Origin: Marinobacter arenosus
GTDB lineage: Bacteria; Pseudomonadota; Gammaproteobacteria; Pseudomonadales; Oleiphilaceae
Length of the DNA: 64,000 bases
NCBI RefSeq assembly: GCF_019264345.1
Contig: NZ_JAHVAO010000001.1
Location: 372,001-436,000, forward strand
Direction: 5' to 3'
The position numbers and the translations under genes are program-made. Position 1 is the first letter of the stretch. Each line of letters begins with the position of its first letter. Below are positions 41,785 to 53,064 of this stretch, in pieces. The notes under the pieces were generated by a model, which ran no database searches, was not told the origin of the DNA, and saw only the letters and a program-made list of their open reading frames with translations.

Positions 41785-44316
41785 TCAGTTACGCCAAAGC
41801 ACGGAAGGGTTCTCAAGGGGCAGGTTCATGCGCTCGTCCCGAAGCCGGATCCGCGGTGTGTAGTGACCTTCCGGACGAGTCGGCACTGAGCATTCGAAGA
41901 GATAACTGTGCTCAGAGCCGCCCTGTCGTTGCTTCAGTTTCATGGGCCGGGTCTCTTGCGGACCGTAATCGGACGCCTCTGCCACCAACTCGACGGCCAC
42001 GTGCTGTTCCGGAATCCCATCGAGATAAACTTCCACGGAGATCCGTTGCCCCCCGTCTGCCTCCTGAACATCCATCGATGTAAACCTTATCCGTCGCCAC
42101 ATCTGATTGATGTCCCGGTATAACGCCACGAGTTCGCGGGCCAGCGCCGGGGTTCGCTGCTCTCCTTTGGTCGCCATCGGCAGGTAGAAGTTGTCGACGT
42201 ACTCGCGCACCATGCGGTTCGCCGAATAGGCCGCGGTCAGCGTGTTCATGCTGCAGCGGATACGCTGGAGCCAGCGACCCGGGTGGCCGTGACTGTCCGT
42301 GGCATAGTATTCAGGGATGATCTCGTTCTCGAGCAAGTCATACAGTTCGAGGGCATCTGACTGGTCGTGCGCGTTCGAACTGCTCAGTTCTTCAAACGTC
42401 GCGCCCGGCCTGATCGCCCAGCCGACCGATTCGTTCCACGCCTCCGCCCACCAGCCATCGTACTGGGACAGATTGAGCCCGCCGTTGACCAATACTTTCA
42501 TACCACTGGTGCCGCACGCCTCCCAGGGATAGCGCGGGCAGTTCAGCCAGACGTCAACACCCTGAATCAGCTGGGTGGCCACGCCGAGATCGTAGTCTTC
42601 AATAAAGACCACCTTGCCTTCGGCACCCGGCAGGCTTGAAAACCGTTTCCAACGTCGGATGAGTTCCTTGCCCCGGTGGTCACTGGGGTGGGCCTTGCCG
42701 GCCAGTACAATCTGGAGCGGGCGGTCACGATGGTTGAGTAAGGCCAGCAGACGGTCGGGATCGGTCAGCAAAAGGTCCGGCCGCTTGTACTCGGTGAATC
42801 GGCGGGCAAACCCCAGGGTGAGCGTTTCACTATCCAGTAACAGACCACAGGCCGCCTCCGGATTGTTTCCCGGCATATGCTCGCAGTGCTGGGCAGCGAG
42901 TCGCTGACGCAGGTAGTGAACCAGTCTCCGGCGTTGAGCCTGCCGCATGGCCAGGATGTCGGAATCGGGCATGTTGTCCAGGGGGCAGGTGCTCTCCAGA
43001 GGCTGTCGCCATCGTTCCTGGCCGCACGCTTTGGTCCAGAGCGCGTCGGACTCCGGCGAATCCCAGCTCGGTGTGTGGATTCCGTTGGTCACGGCTTCCA
43101 CCGGAATGTCCCGGCCTGGCCACCGGGGAAAATAAGGCTGAAGCAGGTTTTGTGTCGCCTTCCGGTGAATGTCGCTGACACCATTGATGCGCCCGCACAT
43201 ATTGAGCGCCAGCAAGGCCATATTCACGGAGGCGTCGTCCTCCGCCCGTTGGGAATGGCCACCGCTTTCGCTGCCCAGGGCCATGAACTGATCCATGGTA
43301 AGACCCCGCTCTTTCATCCACGGCGTCAGGTAAAGCCGGATCAGGCTGGGTGCAAAGTGGTCAAAGCCTGCCGCTACCGACGTGTGCGTCGTGAAGAGAT
43401 TGGTCGAACGGTTGGCCAGAAGCGCCGTTTCGACATCGGTGTCGTTGTCACGTTGCCAGGTCAGGGCCCGTTCCAGGAAAGCAAAGGCGCAGTGCCCCTC
43501 GTTGATGTGGCAAATGGCGGGCTTGATGTCCAACTGGCGCAACAGCTGCCAGCCACCAATCCCAAGAACGATTTCCTGTTGCAGGCGTTTTTCGGAGTTG
43601 CTGCTGTACAGTTCGCTGGTGATACCGCGGTCGCCTGGTTCGTTTCGGGGGTCATTGCTGTCCAGAAGCAGTAAATTGCAGCGGCCGACACGGGCTTTCC
43701 AGGCCCGCAGCCGGACCTGCCTGCCGGGAAACGGTATGACAACCCGTACCCATTGCTCGTCCGAGTTGGTCAGGGGCGCTACCGGCAACATGCTGGGGTC
43801 GTTATAGGGGTAGAATTCCAGCTGCTGCCCCTCTGCCGTGACCGATTGCCGGAAATACCCCTGCTGATACAGCAGCCCAACTGCCGTCATCGGCACACCC
43901 AGGTCACTTGCAGCCTTCAGGAAATCCCCGGCGAGAACGCCCAGCCCTCCGGAATACAACGGCAGGGACTCGCTCAGGCCGTACTCCATACAGAAGAAGG
44001 CGACACCGTCGCCGAGTCTGCCCGGGAAATTGTCCGAGTACCAGGTATCGGCCAGCTCAAACTGCCGGTGGGCCTCCATCTGCCGTTGGTAAAGTTCGAG
44101 GAATGCTTCGTCGTTGGCCAGGGTGTCCAGCCGCTCTCCGGACACACTGTTCAGTACCAGCCAGGCGTTGTGCGTGGCCTTCCAGGTTTCTTCGTCAATG
44201 GCGCGCCAGAGGCTGTCGCTGCCATGATGCCAGCTCCAGCGAAGGTCAAGGGCGAGCCCTGAGAGGCCGGCAAGCCCCTCAGGAATGTGGCGTGGATTGT
44301 AGGCTGCAATGGTCAC
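41785..44316 (-). CDS. glgP: Alpha-glucan phosphorylase, DUF3417 type (first copy)
   Basis: 843-aa PLP-dependent glucan phosphorylase releasing glucose-1-phosphate from glycogen. The DUF3417 N-terminal domain (LRWSWHHGSDSLWRAID) marks the archaeal/bacterial TIGR02094 type. Core motifs: YGLSESLPLYSGGLGVLAGDFLKAASDLG near 130, HINEGHCAFAF, RFTEYKRPDLL, and the PLP-site GTSGMKVLVNGGLNLSQYDGWW. A second phosphorylase lies at 53.1 kb, so the locus has two. This copy is separated from the other leftward glg genes by pilZ and a broken SDR gene. Confidence 0.93.
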   Translation of the reverse strand: MTIAAYNPRHIPEGLAGLSGLALDLRWSWHHGSDSLWRAIDEETWKATHNAWLVLNSVSGERLDTLANDEAFLELYQRQMEAHRQFELADTWYSDNFPGRLGDGVAFFCMEYGLSESLPLYSGGLGVLAGDFLKAASDLGVPMTAVGLLYQQGYFRQSVTAEGQQLEFYPYNDPSMLPVAPLTNSDEQWVRVVIPFPGRQVRLRAWKARVGRCNLLLLDSNDPRNEPGDRGITSELYSSNSEKRLQQEIVLGIGGWQLLRQLDIKPAICHINEGHCAFAFLERALTWQRDNDTDVETALLANRSTNLFTTHTSVAAGFDHFAPSLIRLYLTPWMKERGLTMDQFMALGSESGGHSQRAEDDASVNMALLALNMCGRINGVSDIHRKATQNLLQPYFPRWPGRDIPVEAVTNGIHTPSWDSPESDALWTKACGQERWRQPLESTCPLDNMPDSDILAMRQAQRRRLVHYLRQRLAAQHCEHMPGNNPEAACGLLLDSETLTLGFARRFTEYKRPDLLLTDPDRLLALLNHRDRPLQIVLAGKAHPSDHRGKELIRRWKRFSSLPGAEGKVVFIEDYDLGVATQLIQGVDVWLNCPRYPWEACGTSGMKVLVNGGLNLSQYDGWWAEAWNESVGWAIRPGATFEELSSSNAHDQSDALELYDLLENEIIPEYYATDSHGHPGRWLQRIRCSMNTLTAAYSANRMVREYVDNFYLPMATKGEQRTPALARELVALYRDINQMWRRIRFTSMDVQEADGGQRISVEVYLDGIPEQHVAVELVAEASDYGPQETRPMKLKQRQGGSEHSYLFECSVPTRPEGHYTPRIRLRDERMNLPLENPSVLWRN

Positions 44317-44343
44317 CGGGAGTTCCCGCGCTGGAGTCGGTCA

Positions 44344-44520
44344 TCAGTGGGCGGTATAGCCCCGTGCCACGAGTTTCCGGGCCAGTGCCTCCCCTTCTTT
44401 ATCGAGGCAATCGAGGATGGCAACACTGGCGCCCTCTTCTGCCAATCGAGTCACCGCGGCGGCACCAATACCATGGAATCCTCTCGTAACGGCGGCTACT
44501 TTCCCTTCCACCCGTTTCAT
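44344..44520 (-). pseudogene. Short-chain dehydrogenase N-terminal stub
   Basis: 58 codons resembling only the first Rossmann segment of an SDR: VEGKVAAVTRGFHGIGAAAVTRLAEEGASVAILDCLD, then a stop. SDRs are about 250 aa and have TGGxxGIG where this reads TRGFHGIG, so both truncation and cofactor-motif loss are visible. Downstream sequence goes straight into the phosphorylase gene, implying a deletion. Confidence 0.7.
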
Positions 44521-44541
44521 TGCGGTTCTCCTTGCGAGCAA

Positions 44542-44904
44542 TCAGTACACCTGGCTCTCGCGGACCGAAAAATACTCCACGGACCGGTGATGCTGTTTCA
44601 GCCAATGCAGCAGCGAGGAGATGGTAAACGTGTCGTTCTCTACGCCGTCAAAGTCCACACCCAGACCCTTGTCCGACTTCCTCACAACATGGGCCTTCAG
44701 CCGCCGGAAATGCCGTTCCTCCCTCTCCGGAAAACGGAACTCAATCTCCAGTGTCTGGTTTAACTGAACATCGGAGTAGTCGGTAGCAATGAAAAGCCCA
44801 CGGCTGGAAGCATCCCGAATCTGGCCGGTCGCCACTGGCATGCCCCTTTTGTACACGAGAAGCCCTAACTTGCCCTGAACGCGTTTGCTGAGTCTGTGTT
44901 CCAT
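44542..44904 (-). CDS. PilZ-domain protein (c-di-GMP binding)
   Basis: 120-aa cytosolic protein. Both c-di-GMP motifs are present: RLSKR (residues 4-8, RxxxR) and D31-A-S-S-R-G36 (DxSxxG). The rest is a single PilZ barrel with a helical tail. Such stand-alone PilZ proteins relay second-messenger levels to motility, secretion or polysaccharide enzymes. The ATG at 44904 follows AGGGAGGT. A perfect ANR/FNR box and a TATAAA -10 hexamer lie upstream, so expression is probably induced at low oxygen. It interrupts the leftward glycogen genes. Confidence 0.88.
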   Translation of the reverse strand: MEHRLSKRVQGKLGLLVYKRGMPVATGQIRDASSRGLFIATDYSDVQLNQTLEIEFRFPEREERHFRRLKAHVVRKSDKGLGVDFDGVENDTFTISSLLHWLKQHHRSVEYFSVRESQVY

Positions 44905-44961
44905 GAAACCTCCCTTCTGACTCATTAAATAACGGCACCACTTTGGACAAATAATGAACAC

Positions 44962-44967
44962 TTTATA
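44962..44967 (-). promoter_or_regulatory. Candidate -10 hexamer of pilZ
   Basis: TATAAA on the minus strand, centred 32 bp from the middle of the ANR/FNR box, the spacing expected for a class II FNR-type promoter. Start of transcription would fall near 44955. Confidence 0.5.
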
Positions 44968-44989
44968 TCCAACTTCAAACCGGCTTATT

Positions 44990-45003
44990 TTGATGTTGAT
45001 CAA
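44990..45003 (-). promoter_or_regulatory. ANR/FNR binding site upstream of pilZ
   Basis: TTGATGTTGATCAA is an exact match to the consensus TTGAT-N4-ATCAA. It lies 86-99 bp before the pilZ start and just past the malQ stop. With the -10 hexamer this gives a centre near -41.5. Confidence 0.75.
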
Positions 45004-45017
45004 TATTCACCCAGTCG

Positions 45018-46511
45018 TCAGATTAATCTTCCGTAGAGCCCCGCAAGATCCCGAACACTACCTGCGAGACCGGCCGGTACCTCACACCAATTCAGTTTCC
45101 ATAACCAATTGTTTTGCGTGGTTCCCGGCGTGTTGAAGCGCGCCTCCGAGCCCAGCCCGAGCAGGTCCTGCATCGGCACGATCGCGATGCTCGACACCGA
45201 GCCAAACGCGGCCTGTATGACCGGCCAGGGCATGTTGTCCCCGGTGGTGCCAAGATAATGGTTGACGTAATTGCGGGTGCTGTCGTCCAGACTGGTGTAC
45301 CACCCGAGCGTTGTGTCGTTATCATGCGTCCCGGTGTACACGAGGTTGTGCGGCTCGTGATTGTGGGTCAGGTGCGGGTTATCGGGGTTGCCGTCGAATC
45401 CGAACTGGAGAACGGTCATCCCCGGCAGGTGGAACGCGCGCCTGAGCTGCTCCACCTCCTCGCTGATGATGCCCAGGTTCTCTGCGACCAGGGGAAGCTC
45501 GGGAAACGTGCCAAAACACGCTTCCAGAAAGGCCCTCCCAGGCCCGGCTACCCAATGGCCGTGCCGGGGCTGAGGATCGTGCGCCGGAATCTCCCAATAG
45601 GCTTCAAGCCCGCGGAAGTGATCGATGCGGATAAGGTCAAAGAGGTGCCGCTGACTGTCCAGGCGTTGCAGCCACCACTGATACCCGTCGCCAGCCATCG
45701 CCTCCCAGTCATACAGGGGGTTCCCCCAATGCTGGCCATCGGGCGAAAAATAGTCCGGTGGAACGCCGGCAACCACGGTCGACTGCCCCTCGGCGTCCAG
45801 CTTGAACCCCTCGCGGTTGGCCCAGACGTCGGCACTGTCATGGGCGACAAAAATCGGAATATCGCCAAACAGGCAAATGTCCCGTTCGTGGGCATAGTGC
45901 CGAAGCGCCTGCCATTGGGTATGGAACAGGAACTGCTCGAACCGAACGCGCTGCACCGTGGATACAGCCTGCCGGGCGAATTCCGCCAACGCCGCCCGGT
46001 GTCGGTCACGCAGTTCTGTCGGCCACTGTAGCCAGTTCAGTCCCGGGTACGCCTCCCGTATGGCGTTGAACAGCGTGAAATCATCCAACCAGTAGTCATT
46101 GGTTGCAACATAGTCCTGGTAAGCCTGATGCACCGCGTTATCCGGCGAGGCCTCCGCCCGTTCGAAAAACCGCGCGGCGGCGCGCTCAAAGCAGGATCGC
46201 CGTCCCATCTCCATCCCGGCCAGACCCAGATCCTCCGCGCTCAGAAGGCCGGAGGCGATCAGCTCCTCCAGATCAATAAAATCCGGGTTTCCCGCGTGCG
46301 CTGACAACGACTGGTAAGGGGAAAGGTCGGAATGCGTGGGTCCGATGGGCAGTGTCTGCCACACGCGGATGCCAGCGCTGGCCAGGAAATCCAGAAACCT
46401 GCGGGCACTCTGCCCCAGAACACCCCATTCGCCAGGCAAGCAGGTGGGGTGAAGCAAAACGCCGGCCTTGCGGATATTGAACAGGTCTGTTCCCGCTGAA
46501 CCCTGGGTCAT
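45018..46511 (-). CDS. malQ: 4-alpha-glucanotransferase (amylomaltase, GH77)
   Basis: 497-aa disproportionating enzyme that transfers maltosyl units between alpha-1,4-glucans. GH77 landmarks: GVLLHPTCLPGEWGVLGQSARRFLDFLASAGI at the start, WQTLPIGPT, LFGDIPIFVAHDSADVWANREGF, catalytic Asp in LIRIDHFRGLEAYWEIP, acid/base Glu in PLVAENLG, and YTGTHDNDTTLGW near the end. The start overlaps the GH57 gene by 4 bp, indicating coupled translation. It helps recycle malto-oligosaccharides left by the phosphorylases. Confidence 0.95.
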   Translation of the reverse strand: MTQGSAGTDLFNIRKAGVLLHPTCLPGEWGVLGQSARRFLDFLASAGIRVWQTLPIGPTHSDLSPYQSLSAHAGNPDFIDLEELIASGLLSAEDLGLAGMEMGRRSCFERAAARFFERAEASPDNAVHQAYQDYVATNDYWLDDFTLFNAIREAYPGLNWLQWPTELRDRHRAALAEFARQAVSTVQRVRFEQFLFHTQWQALRHYAHERDICLFGDIPIFVAHDSADVWANREGFKLDAEGQSTVVAGVPPDYFSPDGQHWGNPLYDWEAMAGDGYQWWLQRLDSQRHLFDLIRIDHFRGLEAYWEIPAHDPQPRHGHWVAGPGRAFLEACFGTFPELPLVAENLGIISEEVEQLRRAFHLPGMTVLQFGFDGNPDNPHLTHNHEPHNLVYTGTHDNDTTLGWYTSLDDSTRNYVNHYLGTTGDNMPWPVIQAAFGSVSSIAIVPMQDLLGLGSEARFNTPGTTQNNWLWKLNWCEVPAGLAGSVRDLAGLYGRLI

Positions 46512-48235
46512 GCCGGGGTATTCCGGTCGTGGCCTGGTCGCATGGCACCGCCCCGTTCGGGCGCTCCGCTGCCCTGGCTCAATTTCTGGAACACCGACGC
46601 CGGGGCCGGGTAACCGATCAGGTCATAGAGACTGACCAGATGCTTCCGGTACAGGTACTCGAAATCACTGACGATCTGGGCGGGGTTGTAATCACCGAAC
46701 CACCAGAACCAGTCAGACCCCTCACACACGGCCAGCTGCAACTCAGCCGCGCTCTTTTGCTCCGCGCTCAGGCTGCCATTGTCCATGACCCGGTCGAAGT
46801 GGCATTTCGCTTCGCACAGGAGTTCCCACGCCCGGTTCTTATCCGGGTCCCCAATCCAGGTTGAAAAGGTTCCATAGATCCAGCTTCCGGCAACCAGGTG
46901 CGGCAGGGGAACGGTGTCGCAGACCGGCGCAGACAGGAGCTCGCGATACGTAGTAAGGCGCAGCCTCGGGTGGTCCTGTAGCACCTCGTAAAGCTCGTCG
47001 AGGAAGTGGAATCCGTTCTCCGGGTAGTATTCCCAGGCATTCTCACCGTCAAGGATGACGGAGATGACCGGGCGAGACTCTTTTTTGCCCTGGGCAGCAA
47101 TATTGTCCATGTGGTGAACGAGGTCGCCTACCGCGTCGCTGGCGTGCCAGTCGGCGTAGGTGAATCCGATCAGGTCGGACAAGCCATCATCGCGAAAAAA
47201 GACCGTCGGTGAAGTCTGGCCGAACTGGTAAGGCCGGTGAATGCCAGAATCCGGGATGGATTTATCGGCCAGCCGGGCCTGGTGCAGGCTGTTGCGGATC
47301 ACCGAATCGCCACTGGCCGTCCACCGGAATCCATGATGACCGAGATGGGTCAGGGTCTCCTGGCTCAGCCCACCCTCAGACGCCCAACACCCGGTGGGCT
47401 CCAGGTTGAAGAACCGGGAAAACACGCGCCTGGCCTCCTCAAGCTGCCAGGCAACCCGGACCTCGCCACCCGGATACTTCGCAAACGAGGGCAAGACAAT
47501 ATCGGGCATGGCCTCACGGGCAGAGGCAAGCTCCAGCAAAAGCGGCAGCATGGTATGGGTATAGGGGCTGACCGAAAGTTCCACCTGGCCGATCTGCGCA
47601 AGGTGGCGGTACCGTGGCCCTATCCCCGCCAACGTCTCGAAAATGACATTCATCAGGGCGTGTCGATCGTCCATTGAGAACTGCCACGCTTTTTCCTGGA
47701 GACTCCGGACGCAATGATTCTCTCGCCGGATCGTTTCCCCCATCCAGCCAAGGTGGTACCAGACCAGCAAATCGCTAAGCAGCATCGGGGACATATAGCG
47801 CTGCATCTCGGGCTTCTTCCGATAGAGCCCGGCCACTTGGGCAAGTCTGGCGAAGGCAGGAAACCGGTTGATGATCCGGTCGGTGTTGGCCCGGAGACAC
47901 TTCTCTACCAGGTCGAGGAATCCGGGGCTGCCGGTTTCCGGCAGCTGTTCGGCGACCAGCGCAGCCAGTAACGGGTCGCCGATTTGCCCCACCCCGTGAC
48001 GCCACCGTTCGATGTGTACCAGGTAGGTTTCAATCTGCTCCAGCAGGATGGGGGCAAAGTTAATCACTGCTTTCGCACCCGGGTGCGCCTCAAGGTGCGC
48101 CGCCATGTCGCTGTAATCCTTGATGGTATGCAGGTACACCCAGGGAAACTGGAACTGCCCGGTCTGGTTGTCCTGGTAGCCAGGCTGGTGCATGTGCCAG
48201 AAAAGGACCACGGGGGTCCGGTCGTCAGAGTCCAT
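46508..48235 (-). CDS. GH57 alpha-amylase-type glycoside hydrolase
   Basis: 575-aa alpha-glucan-active enzyme. Family GH57 conserved regions: HMHQPGYQD near residue 14, GEIQ-like [16 protein letters not shown] near 222-237, WASEGGLSQ with the nucleophile Glu near 278, and [16 protein letters not shown] with the catalytic Asp near 395. The family includes amylases and branching enzymes; the DGENAWE form and long C-terminal helical domain fit the amylase-like group. It overlaps glgC by 11 bp and malQ by 4 bp, forming a tight operon. Confidence 0.9.
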   Translation of the reverse strand: MDSDDRTPVVLFWHMHQPGYQDNQTGQFQFPWVYLHTIKDYSDMAAHLEAHPGAKAVINFAPILLEQIETYLVHIERWRHGVGQIGDPLLAALVAEQLPETGSPGFLDLVEKCLRANTDRIINRFPAFARLAQVAGLYRKKPEMQRYMSPMLLSDLLVWYHLGWMGETIRRENHCVRSLQEKAWQFSMDDRHALMNVIFETLAGIGPRYRHLAQIGQVELSVSPYTHTMLPLLLELASAREAMPDIVLPSFAKYPGGEVRVAWQLEEARRVFSRFFNLEPTGCWASEGGLSQETLTHLGHHGFRWTASGDSVIRNSLHQARLADKSIPDSGIHRPYQFGQTSPTVFFRDDGLSDLIGFTYADWHASDAVGDLVHHMDNIAAQGKKESRPVISVILDGENAWEYYPENGFHFLDELYEVLQDHPRLRLTTYRELLSAPVCDTVPLPHLVAGSWIYGTFSTWIGDPDKNRAWELLCEAKCHFDRVMDNGSLSAEQKSAAELQLAVCEGSDWFWWFGDYNPAQIVSDFEYLYRKHLVSLYDLIGYPAPASVFQKLSQGSGAPERGGAMRPGHDRNTPA

Positions 48236-49490
48236 GCGGGTAATCCTGCCCGAGCATCTCGGGCGTTATCAGTACGACGCCTTTCGGAGAGACATAGAAT
48301 CGCTTCCGGTCTTTCGCTTCGTCGAAGCCGACCTCGGTACCGTCGGGAATCCGGCAGCCTCGATCCAGCAACGCCTTGCGAATCCGGCAATGGCGGCCGA
48401 TCTCCACGTCCGGGAAAATGACCGAATCCTCGACCTGGCTGTAGGAATGCACCTTAACTTGCGAAAACAACAACGAATTCTTGACGGTCGCGCCCGAGAC
48501 AATACACCCACCGGCGACCATTGAATCCACTGCGGACCCCCGCCGGTTCTCATCGTTGAACACAAACTTCGCCGGGGGCAACTGTTCCTGATAGGTCCAG
48601 ATCGGCCATTTGGAATCGTAGAGATTCAGTTCCGGGCTCACGCCAATGAGCTCCAGGTTGGCCTGCCAGAGCGCATCCACGGTACCCACATCCCGCCAAT
48701 AGGCTTCCTTGTTGTGGATCGGATCCCGGAAGGGAAACGCCATGACCTTCAGGCGCTTGATGACCGAGGGGATGATGTCCTTGCCGAAATCGTGGGAGGA
48801 CGAGGTCTCCTGTCGGTGGTCACGCAGTAATTCGTCAAAGAGGACGCGGGTGCTGAACACGTATATACCCATTGACGCCAGCGCCTTGGTCGGTTGGCCG
48901 GGCATGGACTTGGGATTTTCCGGTTTCTCTGTGAATTCGACGATCTGCATCTCGTCGTTAACGGCCATCACGCCGAACGCGGAGGCCTCCTCCAGGGGGA
49001 CCTCGATGCACCCCACCGTTATGTCGGCCTCGTTTTCAACATGGGCCGCGATCATTGTGCCGTAGTCCATCTTGTAGACATGGTCACCGGCAAGGATCAG
49101 CACGTATTCCGGCGTGTGGCTGCGGATGATGTCCAGGTTCTGCAGCACGGCGTCGGCGGTGCCTTCATACCACGACGTTTCGATCCGCTGCTGCGCCGGA
49201 AGCAATTCCACAAACTCATTCAGCTCCGCGCGCAGGAAACTCCAGCCCCGCTGAATATGTCGAATCAGCGAGTGGGACTTGTACTGGGTAATGACTCCAA
49301 CCTGCCCTATGCCGGAGTTGATGCAGTTGGAAAGGGGGAAATCGATGATGCGGAACTTGCCGCCAAAGGGCACGGCCGGTTTGGCGCGCCATTTGGTGAG
49401 ATCATGAAGTCGAGAGCCTCTTCCGCCGGCAAGCACCAGGGCGAGGGTCTGTCGAGTAAGTCGACTGACGTAACGCTGTGTCGTTTGCAT
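48225..49490 (-). CDS. glgC: Glucose-1-phosphate adenylyltransferase
   Basis: 421-aa ADP-glucose pyrophosphorylase, the committed step of glycogen synthesis. Motifs: [36 protein letters not shown] at 16-50, [12 protein letters not shown], and [17 protein letters not shown], followed by a left-handed beta-helix domain from about 285. The Arg/Lys-rich N-terminal residues are those of allosterically regulated bacterial enzymes. ATG 49490 is chosen since AGGGAAG precedes it and an N-terminal extension to 49574 is not family-like. It heads the leftward operon and is divergent from glgB. Confidence 0.95.
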   Translation of the reverse strand: MQTTQRYVSRLTRQTLALVLAGGRGSRLHDLTKWRAKPAVPFGGKFRIIDFPLSNCINSGIGQVGVITQYKSHSLIRHIQRGWSFLRAELNEFVELLPAQQRIETSWYEGTADAVLQNLDIIRSHTPEYVLILAGDHVYKMDYGTMIAAHVENEADITVGCIEVPLEEASAFGVMAVNDEMQIVEFTEKPENPKSMPGQPTKALASMGIYVFSTRVLFDELLRDHRQETSSSHDFGKDIIPSVIKRLKVMAFPFRDPIHNKEAYWRDVGTVDALWQANLELIGVSPELNLYDSKWPIWTYQEQLPPAKFVFNDENRRGSAVDSMVAGGCIVSGATVKNSLLFSQVKVHSYSQVEDSVIFPDVEIGRHCRIRKALLDRGCRIPDGTEVGFDEAKDRKRFYVSPKGVVLITPEMLGQDYPHGL

Positions 49491-49687
49491 AGCTGCTTCC
49501 CTGAAAACCCCACGGTTTTCCGCCGCGTTGCCGGTCCACCGTGAAAGTGAACCCGGCAGATTCCTGACGAGCATATTAAGATTAGAACAGTATCACTGAT
49601 TAATGACGTAAAATTGTTGCAGGTCATTTTTTGTTCACCTGCCATAACGTCCAATGGAACTCCCGTTGTCAGGAACGAGCGTGGTCT

Positions 49688-51574
49688 ATGGAAAGCCCTA
49701 CCCTCAGCGAGTTTGATCTGCACCTTTTTAACGAGGGGCGACACTGGCATATCTATAACGTGCTTGGCGCTCATCCCTGCAAATCCAGGCGCGAGGAGGG
49801 AGTACGGTTTTCAGTCTGGGCGCCTCAGGCGAAAGCCGTCAGCGTAATCGGCGACTTCAATCGTTGGGACCCCGGGAAAAATGCCATGGTCTCCACCGGA
49901 AGTTCCGGAGTCTGGTCCTGTTTCGTGCCGGGCGTCAGGCCCGGTGCGCTCTATCGCTTCTCCATTACCGCCGCTGACGGCCGGCAGCTTGAGAAAATCG
50001 ACCCCTACGGTCAGGCCTTCGAACTGCGCCCGGCCAGCGCCACGGTCGTTGTGGAGCGGGGTCATTTCGCCTGGAAGGATGGCGACTGGATGGAACGGCG
50101 CAGTCACTGGAACTGGCAGGAAGCGCCCATTTCGATCTACGAGGTGCATGCGGCCTCCTGGCGCCACCACGGTTCCGGCCGCTGGCTCAGCTACCGGGAA
50201 TTGGCAGACCAGCTCATTCCCTACGTCCAGGAACTGGGGTTTACCCACATCGAGCTGCTGCCCCTGACCGAACACCCCCTTGATGAATCCTGGGGCTACC
50301 AGACCACCGGCTACTATGCGCCGACCAGTCGGTTTGGCAGCCCTGACGACTTGCGCTACCTCATCGACCGATGTCACCGGGAGAACATTGGGGTGATACT
50401 GGACTGGGTTCCCGGCCATTTTCCGACCGACGAACACGCCCTGGCCCGGTTTGATGGCAGTGCCCTCTACGAACACGAAGACCCCCGCAAAGGCCGCCAC
50501 AAGGACTGGGGCACACTGATCTACAACTACGGCCGCCACGAGGTTCGAAACTTCCTGATCGGAAGTGCGCTCTTCTGGCTGGACGCCTTCCATATCGACG
50601 GTCTTCGGGTGGATGCGGTGGCGTCGATGCTTTATCTCAACTACTCCCGCAACGAGGGGGAATGGGTTCCGAATGTGCACGGCGGCCACGAGAATCTTGA
50701 GGCCATTGAGTTTTTGCGGGCGTTGAACCAGGTCTGCCAGGAACGCTTCCCCGGTGCGCTGGTGATTGCTGAAGAATCCACCTCCTGGCCGGGCGTGACC
50801 CGCCCCAGCGAACTCGGCGGCCTGGGCTTCAATCTCAAGTGGAACATGGGCTGGATGCACGACACCCTGGATTATCTCAGCCAGGACCCGGTCTACCGCC
50901 CGTACCATCACGACAAGCTGACCTTTGGTTTGATTTACGCCTTTTCCGAGAATTTCCTCCTGCCCCTGTCCCACGATGAGGTGGTCCACGGCAAGGGCAG
51001 CCTCCTGAACAAGATGCCGGGGGACGACTGGCAGAAACGGGCCTCGTTGCGGTTGTTGTTCACCTACATGTTCACCTATCCCGGCGCCAAACTGCTGTTC
51101 ATGGGGGGCGAATTTGGCCAGAGCCGGGAATGGAACGAGACGCGTGAGCTTGACTGGGAGCTGCTCGCTCACCCGGAACACAATGGTTTGAAAACTCTGG
51201 TTCAGGACTTGAACCGGTGCTATCGCGACGCACCCTCGCTCCATGCCCGTGGATTTTCGCCGCACGGCTTTGAATGGATCGATTGTCACGATTCTTCCCA
51301 GTCGGTGATCAGCTACCTGCGCACGGCATCAACCGACGCCACCGTGGTGGTGGTGAACTTTACACCGGTACCCCGCCATCATTACCGCATCGGGGTACCC
51401 GGAGCGGGTCCCTGGCAAGAGGTGTTGAATTCGGATTCCGAATACTACGGCGGCAGCAACGTGGGGAATCCCCTGCCCATAACCGCTGACAGCACGCCCT
51501 GGATGAACCGGGAATGGTCCCTGGAACTCACACTGCCGCCGCTCGGCGCCGTGGTGTTGAGGCGCATACCATGA
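49688..51574 (+). CDS. glgB: 1,4-alpha-glucan branching enzyme (GH13)
   Basis: 628-aa enzyme introducing alpha-1,6 branches in glycogen. A CBM48 domain covers about 20-120 ([24 protein letters not shown]), then the catalytic barrel with [19 protein letters not shown], nucleophile Asp in [16 protein letters not shown], acid Glu in [12 protein letters not shown], and [15 protein letters not shown]. The extra N1 domain of E. coli GlgB is absent. ATG 49688 is chosen from family alignment. It is the first gene of the rightward arm and ends in an ATGA overlap with glgA. Confidence 0.95.
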   Translation: MESPTLSEFDLHLFNEGRHWHIYNVLGAHPCKSRREEGVRFSVWAPQAKAVSVIGDFNRWDPGKNAMVSTGSSGVWSCFVPGVRPGALYRFSITAADGRQLEKIDPYGQAFELRPASATVVVERGHFAWKDGDWMERRSHWNWQEAPISIYEVHAASWRHHGSGRWLSYRELADQLIPYVQELGFTHIELLPLTEHPLDESWGYQTTGYYAPTSRFGSPDDLRYLIDRCHRENIGVILDWVPGHFPTDEHALARFDGSALYEHEDPRKGRHKDWGTLIYNYGRHEVRNFLIGSALFWLDAFHIDGLRVDAVASMLYLNYSRNEGEWVPNVHGGHENLEAIEFLRALNQVCQERFPGALVIAEESTSWPGVTRPSELGGLGFNLKWNMGWMHDTLDYLSQDPVYRPYHHDKLTFGLIYAFSENFLLPLSHDEVVHGKGSLLNKMPGDDWQKRASLRLLFTYMFTYPGAKLLFMGGEFGQSREWNETRELDWELLAHPEHNGLKTLVQDLNRCYRDAPSLHARGFSPHGFEWIDCHDSSQSVISYLRTASTDATVVVVNFTPVPRHHYRIGVPGAGPWQEVLNSDSEYYGGSNVGNPLPITADSTPWMNREWSLELTLPPLGAVVLRRIP

Positions 51575-53034
51575 CCCGGGTGCTGTTCGCCTCGAGCGAA
51601 GTCTACCCACTGATAAAGACCGGCGGTCTCGCGGACGTGTCAGCCAGTCTGCCCGAAGCTCTGTGTCGGCTGGGTTATGACGTTCATATCCTGCTCCCGG
51701 GCTATCCCGCCGCCATGTCTGCGGCGAGTAAGGCCGGCGCACGTCCCGTTGCCCGATTCATCATCGACGGGCTTTCCGTCAGTCTGGTTCAGAGCCGGTT
51801 ACCAGGAACCGCCGTTACCCTCTTGCTGGTGGATTGCCCGCCGCTGTTCGGGCGCGAGGGCAATCCCTATCAGAACGAACTCGGCGTGGACTGGCCAGAC
51901 AATCCCCAGCGGTTCAAAGTGTTTGCCCAGGTTGGTGCAAGAATCGCCCTTGGCCAGTTAAAACTGCTCTGGGTTCCCGAGATCGTTCATTGCAATGACT
52001 GGCAAAGCGCCCTCATACCGGTGTTTCTCGACGATCACCCTGCGCGCCCGGGGACCGTGTTTACCATTCACAATCTGGCCTATCAGGGGCTGTTTCCCCG
52101 GGAAACCTTCGAACGTCTTGGTCTGCCCGAGGCGCTGTGGCGATATGATCAGCTGGAATTTCATGGCCAGTTATCGTTCATCAAGGGTGGTCTGGTCTTC
52201 AGCGACCGAATAACCACCGTCAGTCCAGGGTACGCTGAGGAAATACAGACCCCGGAGTTGGGGTATGGCCTGGATGGATTACTCCGTTACCGCCGCCCTC
52301 AGCTGTCGGGCATTCTGAATGGCATTGATACCCGAACCTGGAATCCGGAGGACGACCGCTACCTCGACGCCCATTACGGCCCGGATCACCTCCGGAATAA
52401 GCGGCTGTGCCAGGCCCGCCTACGAAAAGCATTGGGGCTTGCCCCTCAAGGTGCCGCCCTGCTCGGCTTCGTGGGCAGACTGGTCGAGCAAAAAGGCCTG
52501 GATTGGCTCCTGAGCGTCATGCCGCCTCTGCTGGAACGCGGGTGCCAGTTCGCTTTGCTCGGGTCGGGTGAGTCCCGTTTTGAGCAACCGCTCAAGGAGC
52601 TGGCCCGCAAATGGCCAGCCCAGGTTTCGCTGACACTCGGGTATGACGAGGCCCTCGCCCACCAAATTACGGCCGGCTGCGATCTTTTCCTGATGCCATC
52701 GCGATTCGAGCCCTGTGGCCTGAACCAGATGTACAGCCTCAGGTACGGCACCGTACCAGTCGTCCACGCGGTGGGCGGGCTTCGGGACACGGTCTTTGAT
52801 CCGGCCGACAACGGCATTGATAACGCCAATGGTTTTTGTTTTACGTCCCCGTCTTCACTCAGCTTTCTGGAAACGATTGAGCGGGCGCTGGATTGCCACA
52901 AGAACCGCAAAGCCTGGCGGCGACTCCAGGAGAATGGCATGGCAGGCGACTACTCGTGGACGCAGAGCGCGGCCCACTACGGGGAGCTTTACCAGGGGAT
53001 ACTTGCTGAACGTCAGAACCCGGTTATGCAGTAG
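51571..53034 (+). CDS. glgA: Glycogen synthase (ADP-glucose type, GT5)
   Basis: 487-aa glucosyltransferase. The N-terminal [16 protein letters not shown] holds the ADP-glucose-binding KTGGL motif. Further landmarks are [48 protein letters not shown] and the C-terminal [32 protein letters not shown] with the catalytic Glu. ATG 51571 overlaps the glgB stop by 4 bp, indicating translational coupling. Confidence 0.95.
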   Translation: MTRVLFASSEVYPLIKTGGLADVSASLPEALCRLGYDVHILLPGYPAAMSAASKAGARPVARFIIDGLSVSLVQSRLPGTAVTLLLVDCPPLFGREGNPYQNELGVDWPDNPQRFKVFAQVGARIALGQLKLLWVPEIVHCNDWQSALIPVFLDDHPARPGTVFTIHNLAYQGLFPRETFERLGLPEALWRYDQLEFHGQLSFIKGGLVFSDRITTVSPGYAEEIQTPELGYGLDGLLRYRRPQLSGILNGIDTRTWNPEDDRYLDAHYGPDHLRNKRLCQARLRKALGLAPQGAALLGFVGRLVEQKGLDWLLSVMPPLLERGCQFALLGSGESRFEQPLKELARKWPAQVSLTLGYDEALAHQITAGCDLFLMPSRFEPCGLNQMYSLRYGTVPVVHAVGGLRDTVFDPADNGIDNANGFCFTSPSSLSFLETIERALDCHKNRKAWRRLQENGMAGDYSWTQSAAHYGELYQGILAERQNPVMQ

Positions 53035-53064
53035 CGGGATGGTTTCCACAAGGAGGCATTCATC

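Noticed and set aside
49811..51289. 492-codon open frame on the minus strand opposite glgB
   Set aside because: Antisense shadow of a GC-rich conserved gene; no family resemblance or ribosome site.
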